Source: Macrostomum hystrix (taxonomy: Eukaryota > Platyhelminthes > Macrostomidae). Taken from it: 64,000 nt of DNA. Positions 45,641-54,624 of the stretch are shown in pieces. The position numbers were made by a program, and so were the translations under genes. Location: contig CATNEN010000038.1 in NCBI GenBank assembly GCA_950097015.1, positions 13,448,001 to 13,512,000 on the forward strand, read 5' to 3'. Position 1 is the first letter of the stretch, and each line of letters begins with the position of its first letter. The notes below the pieces were generated by a model. That model saw only the letters and a list, made by a program, of their open reading frames with translations, did no database searches and was not told the origin of the DNA.

Positions 45641-47900
45641 ATAAAACAAAATCAAACCAAAATCCTTTCGAGCCTTGTGCCTTTCCCATATTCATGCAAT
45701 GCATTAGTTTTCTTCACCCGCTGCCTTTTGTTTCGGAGGCAAGTTTTACTTGCTATAGCCTGCTTACTGCCTTAACATGGCGCATTTGAAAGATATGCAG
45801 AACAGTGACAGTTGTCCTATCCGCTCCCTCTTCCTCCATCCTATGTTCCTCTCAGCAAGAACATGCGCCAAAGGTACTAATGAGGGAGGATAATTGAGTC
45901 GGGTCTGGCTCATCCCGCCCTGCCCTGAAGCATAGTTTCTTTCCATTTTTCCTTTCTGTTTCGTCACTCCTTCGATCCAGAAATCATTTTCCCCAGCCTG
46001 CATCTTCCTGTCTTTCTGCGCATCCAAGAAATTAGAAATATATATTTGCCCTTTGCTATAACGCCGTCAAAGCATGACTGATCTGGTAAATATGGTTTTC
46101 TGGGCCAAGTGGCAGCTAAAATAATCTCCAGCTCCCATATTTCAGATTTTTTCCAGATTCTGGTCGATTTTTATTCAACTTAAACGAGCGTTTTTGCCCC
46201 GACCGGTTTATGATCGGATACTTTTAGCCGTGCGTGCACTTTATCAATTCACAAACACGCCTTCTACCTGAAGTACGGGGTTACTGAGCGAGGACGGCGG
46301 GGCAGTAACTAAAAGTCCATCCCTGTCGATCCGCCATTATTGATTCGCAAGAGCTGGTCGTGTGGGAGACAGAAAGCGAACTCTAAACATCAGCTCCTCT
46401 CGCAATCTATTTGCCAGCCGTCCATTGATTTCATTTATCGATGTGCTAACGCCATAGCGGTACATTCGAATTAGGCTCTTTGAAGTGTGCTGCAATAAAA
46501 ACCCAATTAGAGGATTTCCCTATGCCAGAGTGCAAAGTCTATTTATCACACAAGTGTTCTTTTGCACTGAATTATTATATATTGTCTCATGGTACAAAAA
46601 TTATAGTGTTTCGATGGCTAAAAAGTTGTTGTCAGAAGCATTTTTTAGACACCCTCTCTGTACTGAAGCTTTGCGCGGCAACACTTTTTGGCAGCAAGAT
46701 GACTTAATGCAGTACCTGCGCCGCTATAGGAACAATCACAGTCACAGTCTGTTATAGCCAATACAAAATTTACATAATGCGTACCAATGGCTTATTAACG
46801 TGTTCAAATACGAACCTCAGCCTCACCTTCTTCTTAATCCATGAGCTCATCTCGCTTGGGTGCACACAAATTCGTCTCCTCCCATCGCTAAATTAGTGGG
46901 GTGACAAACGAGTGCTCAGCCGGGCATAGCTCTGATGGCTGGATGAGTGGATGAATCATATTCGAGCCTCAGCGCCTCTTATTAATAATCCAAGTGGGAT
47001 TAATAGAGAATATATAATTTGCCTCTATGTAAAATTAGGTTTTTATTACTTATTCATTTCCGTTAGAATAAACAATCTCTCGTAGAACAGCATTCCTCAT
47101 AATGCCCGAATCAAAATCGGGCAGTTTAACTCAACTCAAACTGAGTTGTTTAACTCAACACTAATCTAGAGAAAGTGATATTTTAGCAAAAGCTAGAGCG
47201 AGATATAGAAAGTTGACAATTTCCTAAGTGACATTTCACAAACATATGATTCCGACAAAGTTTGAGCTTGAGTTATATACAGATAGTATATAGTATCGTT
47301 GGAAATGTCTGACTTCGGCAAGTCAGATTAGCTCGTATAAGATAAATTTAGCTTGCTGCTCCTAGGTGACACATACCTCACAGACAAGGCATGATCTAAT
47401 CCACCGTGAGTCTGAGTTCGGTCCAGCACAATGCATTTGTCAGGCCAAGATGCAGAAAGTGCTTGCTGCTGGCTTATAGGGGGAATGCGGAATTAGAGCA
47501 CAGACGAGAAAGAAGCCCCAACTATGCTAAGTACAGCAAAAGTGCTCGACGAATTCGCAAGCGGATTGGCCAGTAGGAAATATACTGGCAGCTCGGCCTC
47601 CCGTCAGTGTACACTCAAGCAAGCAGGCTTTCATCGCATCTACACGCAGACAGATATTATTAGGAAAGTCGAAAGGCGAGGGAGAAAGTGAAAGAGAAAT
47701 AGAGCAGTGGGAGGAGAGAGTAAGTGGAACTTAAGTGGTTTCCGACGGGACCAGTGGTGTGGGACTGAAAGAAAGCTGAAAAAGTGAGGAACCCAAGTGG
47801 CAGCGAACTGGAGAGCTAAACGTCGATTTAGAGGCATTCGCAGCATGCTCTTCAACCATCGGCTCAATCGCTTTTTAGAGTAGTGTGAATTTTTCACCGC
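45641..47900. other. Intergenic region
   Basis: About 2.2 kb with no supported gene. 47580-47900 is GC-richer and purine-rich on the plus strand and may be the 5'UTR or promoter of the gene at 47921. The 201-codon minus frame 47640-48245 is antisense to that gene and is not supported. Confidence 0.4.
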
Positions 47901-47920
47901 CCCTCTGCAACTGGCCTTCA

Positions 47921-48820
47921 ATGATGGGGAGCGGACTCGCACGCCTCTTGGCTCCCTGCGCCAGCTCAAAGTGTCACAGTTGTCGAGAGCCACCACAGCG
48001 CCGCGTTCAGCAGCACCAGCGACAAGACGAGCCATATAGAAGGCTGCAGAATGTAGATAGGCAACAGCAGCATGAACAGCTGCATCAATGTCCGAAAAAT
48101 CGGTCTTCATTTCGACAGCAGCGATTGGTTCCACTGGTCCCTGTGCCATTAGAGAATTGGCAGTTAACTCCGCCACCCATACAAACAGACAAACTACATC
48201 ACAAGCAGAAGCGGCAACGAGGAGAACCTCTACCTGCGTCTTCAACTGTGTCTAGCATTATTCAACTGCTGCCCGAGCCAAGAGAAGCCAGTTGTTCCGA
48301 AGAAGACGCTGGTGTTGCAGTAAAACTGCGCCATAGAAAGTGCCGCACAAACTCTGCTTCCAGGCAGCACCGGCGGCACACGGAGGGCTGCAGCAGCCGG
48401 GTGCGATTGAAGCGAGCAACTTGTAGCACAGGAAGCGACGGTGGCGGAAGAATCCATGTGGTTGACAGCTTGCCACAGGTGCAACTCCGGCTGCAACACT
48501 ATCATCAAGAGTTGAGTCATCAGCTACATCAGCATAGTCGAGTTCAGCAGGTGGCAGGCGAGAAGCTGCACGCGTTCTGTTGTCTGCCTGTGAGCGCTTG
48601 GACTCGAGACTGGCTCAATCGAAGCGAAATCAGCGTCGCCGCATTGGCCAGCAGATTTCACTGCTCCCTGAAAGAACTTCGGCCAGAGAGAGCTGAAAAC
48701 AACGGCGACAGCAGCGTCGAGTACTGTATCCTCGAAATCTGGGGACCAAATGTCTCCAAGGTGCGCCAATTTCACGATCGACTTCTGATGCTGGCTGCAA
48801 AAGATAATGAGCGATTCTGA
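47921..48820 (+). CDS. Unrecognised 299-residue basic, Gln/His-rich protein
   Basis: The frame is open from 47885; the first ATG is at 47921, with a second directly after. The N-terminal 200 residues are low-complexity, basic and Gln/Arg-rich, with a Cys pair (CHSC). From about residue 190 the sequence becomes ordered: a helical stretch (VQLRLQHYHQELSHQLHQH), then FCCLPVSAWTRDWLNRSEIS and ALASRFHCSLKELRPE. It ends in EYCILEIWGPNVSKVRQFHD followed by RLLMLAAKDNERF. This last part has a strand-helix look with GP-x(3)-V, reminiscent of the second half of a KH-like RNA-binding domain, but no GXXG loop is visible. Coding-type composition and the intact frame support a real gene; family unknown. 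Stop TGA at 48818-48820. Confidence 0.55.
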   Translation: MMGSGLARLLAPCASSKCHSCREPPQRRVQQHQRQDEPYRRLQNVDRQQQHEQLHQCPKNRSSFRQQRLVPLVPVPLENWQLTPPPIQTDKLHHKQKRQRGEPLPASSTVSSIIQLLPEPREASCSEEDAGVAVKLRHRKCRTNSASRQHRRHTEGCSSRVRLKRATCSTGSDGGGRIHVVDSLPQVQLRLQHYHQELSHQLHQHSRVQQVAGEKLHAFCCLPVSAWTRDWLNRSEISVAALASRFHCSLKELRPERAENNGDSSVEYCILEIWGPNVSKVRQFHDRLLMLAAKDNERF

Positions 48821-48823
48821 CAT

Positions 48824-50150
48824 TGAACTTTAGCGTTATCATATGTTTTAGTTTTTAATCTAGAAAAGCATTTGCGTCTTTTTTATTGGCAGCAAGAGAT
48901 TTTTAGATCTTTCAGCCTAAATTGCTCTGTGAAAATGCGAATGCTCATACAATACTCATTAATTAGAGTCAACTAAATCAAATATAAGCGTCCTTCAGTC
49001 CTTCCGTGCACTAGCCATTATCATCCAGTCTTTAGAGTCACTGCAACACTCGTAAAATAGGTTTCAGGTGGAAAATTATAGTGTGCTATATTTTCTACTC
49101 GATTGCACTTTTGCGAGCGTAAAATATGCTCAAAGTGTAACATCGGCTCCTGTTTTCTATAGGGTTTTAGATAATTTAGTAATCCTATACTCGTAGTCGT
49201 ATAGCTCGTTTTCCCTAGAAAAAACATATAGATTAAAATTTCTCAAGCAAGATTAGATTTCAGGCAGGCAAATCTGCAGTGAGATCGTTTGTAAATAGTC
49301 GTACTTTTCTATTCAAGTGTGTTTGGGAAAGTTAATACGAAAATGTATCGAATAAATGGCTTTCTGTAGATAGTTAAGGTCTTGATATCTATACCTTTAG
49401 ATACCCAAGCCAAGCGCTTTTTAGTGTGCTAAACAACAAAACTTCTGACACCTTTGACAATTCAAATCGGGTTGATGATCGGGTTCTCAGTACTTTAAGC
49501 TGTACGTGTAAACACTAGCCTGTTACATTAAAGAAGCGCGCCATATATTATTGTGTTGAAGTGTATAAGATTTGCATAAATGAATTTTAGCTGCAAATCA
49601 ACTCAGATGCCAGTGAGAACTTATAAAATGATACTATAACTTTAGTACTTGATAAATCTATGCATGAATTCGTAACTTAAAGGGCCAACCACCCGTCCCC
49701 ACTCATAATGTATGCTTCCGTGCCAGCCTGTGCAAGTTGGCTTCGGAATCTTATGCCAACCTGCCAATGACTCAAACCTAGGCCACACATAGGTAACATA
49801 TTTACATGTTAAATGTAAACGTTTACAATGATCCAAATCTGCAACTAAAAACAAGTGGCATGGGTCAGGGAGGGGCAAACAATTATGCGGCTTACGGGAT
49901 TAAAGAGAGAATCCTAGAGAGGACAGCGATTTGGTTGACGGAGAGAGAAACAGGGCCGTGAAGAACTGAAGAAACACCTCCCCTCTAAACCCCAGTTTTA
50001 CGGACAAGATTTAGGCTGACAGTCTGTCCCACAGGTACACTGGGCAGATAAACAATTCAGGTTCACTGCTAATATGCAAAATAAATCACAGATAACTACT
50101 AGAGCCAGTTCTTTCATCCGCTATTTTTTACTTTTTTATTTCATTAGGTT
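48824..50150. other. Intergenic spacer
   Basis: AT-rich, no gene recognised. The 47921-48820 gene 3'UTR probably lies at its left edge. Confidence 0.4.
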
Positions 50151-50151
50151 G

Positions 50152-50540
50152 TAGCCTTGTGGGAGGTTGTGGGAGGTTGTGGGAGGCTGTGGGAGGTTGT
50201 AGCCCTGTGGGAGGTTGTAGCCCTGTGGGAGGTTGTAGCCCTGTGGGAGTTTGTAGCCCCGTGGGAGGTTGTAGCCCCGTGGCAGGTTGTAGACCCGTGG
50301 GAGGTTGTAGCCCTGTGGGAGTTTGTAGCCCTGTGGGAGTTTGTAGCCCCGTGGGAGGTTGTAGCCCCGTGAGAGGTTGTAGCCCTGTGAGAGGTTGTAG
50401 CCATGTGGGAGGTTGTAGCCCTGTGGGAGTTTGTAGCCCCGTGGGAGGTTGTGGGAGGTTGTAGCCCTGTGGGAGTTTGTGGGAGGTTGTAGCCCTGTGG
50501 GAGTTTGTGGGAGGTTGTAGCCCTGTTGGAGGTTGTGGGA
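50152..50540. repeat. Minisatellite, 18 bp unit, about 21 copies
   Basis: Unit GTTGTAGCCCTGTGGGAG with CCCCGTGGGAGG and short GTTGTGGGAG variants. The array abuts the SINE at 50541, whose first bases (GTTGTAGCTTTGGGGTTAG) resemble the unit. Confidence 0.93.
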
Positions 50541-50848
50541 GGTTGTAGCTTTGGGGTTAGAACGTCGGACTCACGACTTGAAGGTCGTGGGTTCGATTCT
50601 TGACTCCACTGGAACAGTTTGTGTCCTTTAGCAATACACTTAACTCTGCATTGCTTCCGTTCACCCAGCTATTAAATGGCTACCAGCATTAGCTGGGGTA
50701 ATTGAGGGTGGGTGTGGCGTTTCTCTCCCCCCAGTCCATGGACTGAACAGCTGTACGCAGCCTACAGGTGTGCTGCGCAATAGCTGGGGCTGTGCTGTAC
50801 GCTGCACATCTGGCCCAATCCGTGTAGGTGTAATCTATTATTATTTAC
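50541..50848 (+). mobile_element. tRNA-derived SINE
   Basis: Head: A-box-like TAGCTTTGGGGTTAGAACG, a GTCGGACTCACGAC anticodon arm, and a consensus B box GGGTTCGATTC. Body: CTTAACTCTGCATTGCTTCC, TTCACCCAGCTATTAAATGG, then ATTAGCTGGGG, a motif set known from widespread invertebrate SINEs. A palindromic CCCAGTCCATGGACTG follows, and the 3' end is ATT-rich (CTATTATTATTTACTACTA). Polymerase III promoter boxes are intact. A diverged minus-strand copy lies at 28120-28335. Confidence 0.85.
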
Positions 50849-51830
50849 TACTATTTTTTCCTTAGAAAACCGAATATCCGCATTTTTTTCTTAACCTTGC
50901 GAGTCTGCATGTTTGTGATAGGATATTTGCATATAGAAAGTTTAAAAAATAATAAATAAATAAAAACTAAAAAAATGGGCCAACAGCCTAGGAACCACGA
51001 CCTTCGGCGTCGTGTGCGCTCCCTCCACGCCTTCAGATCTCTCAACAGATGATCCAACCCTTACGTTTGCACCTTTTCAAACCCGACTTATTCGAAACAT
51101 TGGGTGTGTTGTCCAAATGAATTTTATCTGCGGGATAATTGATATATAATGACAATATAGAATGTCCTGACCTGATATTATCGTTCACCATAATTGTGCT
51201 ATCAGATTGTCCTATGTGCTAATCTATACGATTCGAGATCAAGGCATAGAATGTAGACAACAGCTAGGAATAAGAAAGATAAAATATTAAGAGACTTTCA
51301 CATAAACGAGCGGGCTGAGCACTGGTGCATGTGTGTGTAGTTGGAGCTGCCAGAAGCGATAAGGAAAGCAGGCAAGATGCGGTTCTGCCGGCTGGGATTG
51401 CCCTGGGGGAGTTTATCGAGAATATGAGGCGCGGATTAGAGACAGCCCTTCCGCCTAATATCCCGGTCAGGGAGAAGTTAAAGAGACAGGCAGGCAATCG
51501 AGCAGACAGCAGGGACTGCAGTTCCCGCTTCCCCATGCAGTTTGGCGTGCTGCTACGATGGACTCTAAATCGGAACCTGTCTTGCCTCTGTCTTTGTAGA
51601 GAGATTTGTCCTGGGGGACACTAATCCGCTTGGCTTTGATGTCGGGGTTTACATTTTCGGCTGGTTTATAGCGATTTGACGTCCTTTCTGAAGAAGCGCA
51701 AGAGGAACAGGTGTGAAACTTGGGAAATGAGCATTATGTAACCTGTTTAGAGCAGGTAAAAAGGAGAGATAGTGTAATTACCATGATTGGCACAGTCGCT
51801 TATTTTCGAAACTGCTTTCGTTGACGTGAA
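50849..51830. other. Intergenic region
   Basis: No gene recognised. Plus and minus open frames at 51264-51624 overlap each other and lack domains. Confidence 0.4.
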
Positions 51831-51879
51831 TAATTGTTGATGCATATTAGTTTGATTAAAGAGAGGTTGACAGTAAATA

Positions 51880-52470
51880 CGACATGGTGCAAAATGCTAC
51901 AGAGACATTGCCCTGACCAACCTCTGCACACACACTCAAGCAGCGGTGTAAAACAATGCCGAGAAAAAAACTATAAAAAACTAACAAGTTTTATTCTCCC
52001 TATACATCGACCCGCTAAGCACAATCCTAAAAAACTCCTTTCAAAGCCATACCTCCATATTGAATGAAGAAGTAAACAACCTGCCTTATTGTGACGATTT
52101 AGTCATTTTTGGTGTGAAGACCTGACAGAATTACAAAAAGGCCTCGACAAAGTAGCAGATTTTTGCAATACTCATAAATTAGAAATAAACACTGAGAAGA
52201 CAAAGCTTCTGAGCTGCAATCTCCACTCAAGGGCAACACATAGACTGTTTTTACGAATCAGGAATTCATCCACATGACTTCGGATCCTGTACAAGCCTAC
52301 ACTTCTTTATCGTGATTTAAAACCTTGTTTTGGAAAGCTGTATTTCCTACTTTCTACAAGTAGTAGTACTTGCACATGTATATGGTCTGATTCAGTTAAA
52401 CAGGTGCCACTTAAAGTGATTGACAGATGCATGAGTAGATTCATTCAACTGCTTATCATAATGCTGCTCT
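51880..52470 (+). mobile_element. LINE reverse transcriptase relic
   Basis: One plus frame reads VLFSLYIDPLSTILKNSFQ and then NNLPYCDDLVIF at about 51990-52110. These are the RT palm motif with YCDD in place of the common YADD. After a frameshift the pattern continues as ELQKGLDKVADFCNTHKLEI and NTEKTKLLSC (52125-52215), then ILYKPTLLYRDL and VKQVPLKVIDRCMSRFIQL (to about 52455), the thumb-like region. This order is standard for non-LTR retrotransposon RTs. Frameshifts and stops show it is inactive. The endonuclease domain is absent. Confidence 0.8.
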
Positions 52471-52479
52471 TAGCACATA

Positions 52480-53340
52480 GCGTGTAATTATCAACATAAA
52501 GCATCTAGAAGTATCTGCCCGAAGCCACTTCATAACGTTTATTACCTCAGAGTTTTCAAAACGGCAAAACGGCTCGGCAAAGGGCAGCGGTTTGCAATCC
52601 ACGCAGAGCATTGTCCTGAGCTGCCTCATAAGGCAGGGCCTGCTTGAACCCACAGCCGCTCAAACTGACCACAAAGAAGGTGGCGGGACCTCTGCCCACT
52701 TGTATGGCCTTCTCAATTTGCGCTCAAAATACGCTCACAAAGTGGTCCATCTTCTTGTTGGATGGGCAGAATGCTGATTGCCATGCACAAACAGTTAAAC
52801 TTACTATTACGGAATAATTAAAAGAAGTTGGCCATAATCGCGCTACGCGACTCGACATTTTACCTCGTCTCAGTCCTCTGCAGCCTATCAATATTGGTAT
52901 ATAATTGGTATTTTAAGATGCACGCTTTAAGACGAAAGCCATTACTAGCCTAGTACAATTATTATTTCGGTGTTAGTTTAAACTGGCGAGTTAAATTGAA
53001 TAATATGCCATTGTAAGAGTTATATTACAAAATACGACATGAACTGAATGTGACATTCTGGAACACTTGCATTGATTGCATTGTAAAAAACTGGCCTGAC
53101 TTTAAATGTTATTAACTTAAGACTTTGAAATGTAAAAAATTCAATAGGGTCGTAAATCTGAGCATTTGATGTATCCTTCTATTCCCGCTTTAAATATATA
53201 GGGCCGCATTCTGGCAGAAATCTATAAGCATAAGGTGGATCTTTCAAAGAGCACTCAAGAACCAAAGTGCTAAAATCTGAAACTCGCACCAAAGTCAAAA
53301 GTCGACAACAAGTGTCACTGTTTCATTTTAATTGAGCACG
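52480..53340. other. Spacer with a GC-rich patch
   Basis: 52550-52770 is GC-richer and open for 60-65 codons on both strands, but no domain was recognised. The remainder is AT-rich. Confidence 0.35.
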
Positions 53341-54260
53341 TTCCCGCATTGTGCGCTTTAGTGTGTTTTCTCAATGAGGATGGGTGACTGTACGACTTTC
53401 CACAGCCGGCCATGCGACAACGATAGCTCTTGGCACAGGCGTGCACCTGCTCGTGCTTCTTCCGGTCTGAGCTGCTTGCAAAGCGCCTGCCGCAGCCGTT
53501 GAAACTGCAGGAGAACGGTTTCTCACCTGGTGTCGGTGATGGCGTCTGAGACTTAGCTCCAAAATGAAATAATAGTCTGATAGAAGAAGCTAAATTACGA
53601 GTACATGAGACATGGGCTTTGTCTTGGGGTTGCAGGCTGCCGAAGCTTCTTGAATCGAATGACCGACGCCTCCTATAAATCTATAGTGGTGCCCACTAGC
53701 CCAAGTTGGCACCTCCCCAGTCCAAGGTGGCACCTCCCCAGTTCAAGGTGGCACCTCCCCAGTCCAAGGTGGCACCTCCCCAGTCCAAGGTGGCACCTCC
53801 CCAGTCCAAGGTGGCGCCTCCTTAGTCCAAGGTGGCACCTCCCCAGTCCAAGGTGGCGCCTCCTTAGTCCTTACTCCAAACATCTGTCCGCAGTCAGCAA
53901 AGTTGCATCGAAATGGTCGCTCGCCAGTGTGAACCCGGATGTGATTTACCAGCTTGTACCGCGCAGTGAACGGTTTCAGTCGCCTATTGCAGCCAAACCA
54001 ATGACAGACGTGCCGTCCTTCTTCTGAATGACCTAGTACAGCACAACGTATTATTTGTTCAAAGTATTTTACTGATAGAAACACATAAGTTTACGAATAT
54101 TGATTTGTTTCATACTCACCTGTTGTAAATGCCAGGTGATCATTTGTGACATGCTGCACAATGTCACTGACTCACGTGAAAACTTGACCACAGTAGCCAC
54201 CAGAAGGATCAGAAACCTGTCTGAGCCACCAACAGTGCAGCTGAGACTGTAATGTATAGG
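53340..54260 (-). pseudogene. ZIC-like (odd-paired family) zinc-finger gene, apparently disabled
   Basis: Three minus-strand exon-like blocks carry C2H2 fingers in ZIC order. (1) About 54245-54122: CGQVFT, stop, then VSDIVQHVTNDH, matching the first ZIC finger, with an in-frame TGA; donor CAACAG|GTGAGT. (2) From about 54051 to 53880: [20 protein letters not shown] and [14 protein letters not shown], the second finger, then [11 protein letters not shown], which starts a third finger but meets a donor (GGA|GTAAGG) before any zinc-binding His. (3) 53575-53345: [45 protein letters not shown], the fourth and fifth fingers. The SSSDRKKH and HPSSLRKH strings are ZIC hallmarks. The third finger's His pair is missing and the first finger has a stop, so a pseudogene or degenerate paralogue is inferred. 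ZIC proteins are DNA-binding patterning factors. Confidence 0.7.
53699..53875. repeat. Minisatellite, 21 bp unit, about 8 copies, inside the ZIC-like locus
   Basis: Unit CCAAGGTGGCACCTCCCCAGT with a GCGCCTCCTTAGT variant. It sits exactly in the break of the third zinc finger. Minus-strand TTTGGAGTAAGGACT on one side and TTTGGAGCTAAGTCT on the other side of the interval are similar. Confidence 0.92.
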
Positions 54261-54261
54261 C

Positions 54262-54620
54262 CGGTTTTAAAGCCAGTTCTACTTGTTGCTATAGAGTACG
54301 GCTGCTGCTGACTTGATTTGGTTGCTGAAACATGTAACTGTGCAGTATACTGCTGTTGCTGCTGCTGATGATAACCGGTAACTGATGATGCTGAAACTGG
54401 TAATGCTCGGTGGGCTTAGCTTGTGAGCTGAGCTGTTGTCGGCAGCAAAAAAAGCAGCAGCAGTACACCTGACTTCGAGCTGGATGTGTAAAGCAACAGG
54501 AAGATCTGCATACGAACAAATAACGGCTGCATTTGCGGCTTGTTGTGGAAATACGGGATTGCAGCATGCGCCGTAGTGAGCAGCAGCGCCTGTTGCTGGT
54601 CCAATGAACATGCCTTTTTA
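54262..54620 (-). other. CAG/GCT-rich segment, possible 5' part of the ZIC-like relic
   Basis: Minus strand contains CAGCAGCAGCAACAG-type runs and several overlapping open frames of 60-110 codons, one of which (EHYQFQHHQLPVIISSSNSS) has a Gln/Ser/His-rich transcription-factor-like look. The exact frame cannot be chosen. Confidence 0.25.
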
Positions 54621-54624
54621 CTTG

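Noticed and set aside
47640-48245. 201-codon minus-strand frame
   Set aside because: Antisense to the better supported plus-strand gene at 47921-48820. Its C-terminal part is a translation of purine-rich non-coding DNA.
50541-50615. Functional tRNA gene
   Set aside because: The boxes are present, but the acceptor stem does not pair and the sequence continues into a SINE body, so it is a SINE head.
52456-52777. Overlapping 61-65 codon frames in a GC-rich patch
   Set aside because: No recognisable domain on either strand and no splice partners; recorded only as a GC-rich patch.
54166-54175. TGA in the first ZIC-like finger read as selenocysteine
   Set aside because: ZIC fingers do not use selenocysteine, no SECIS-like hairpin was identified, and a second lesion (missing His pair) favours decay.
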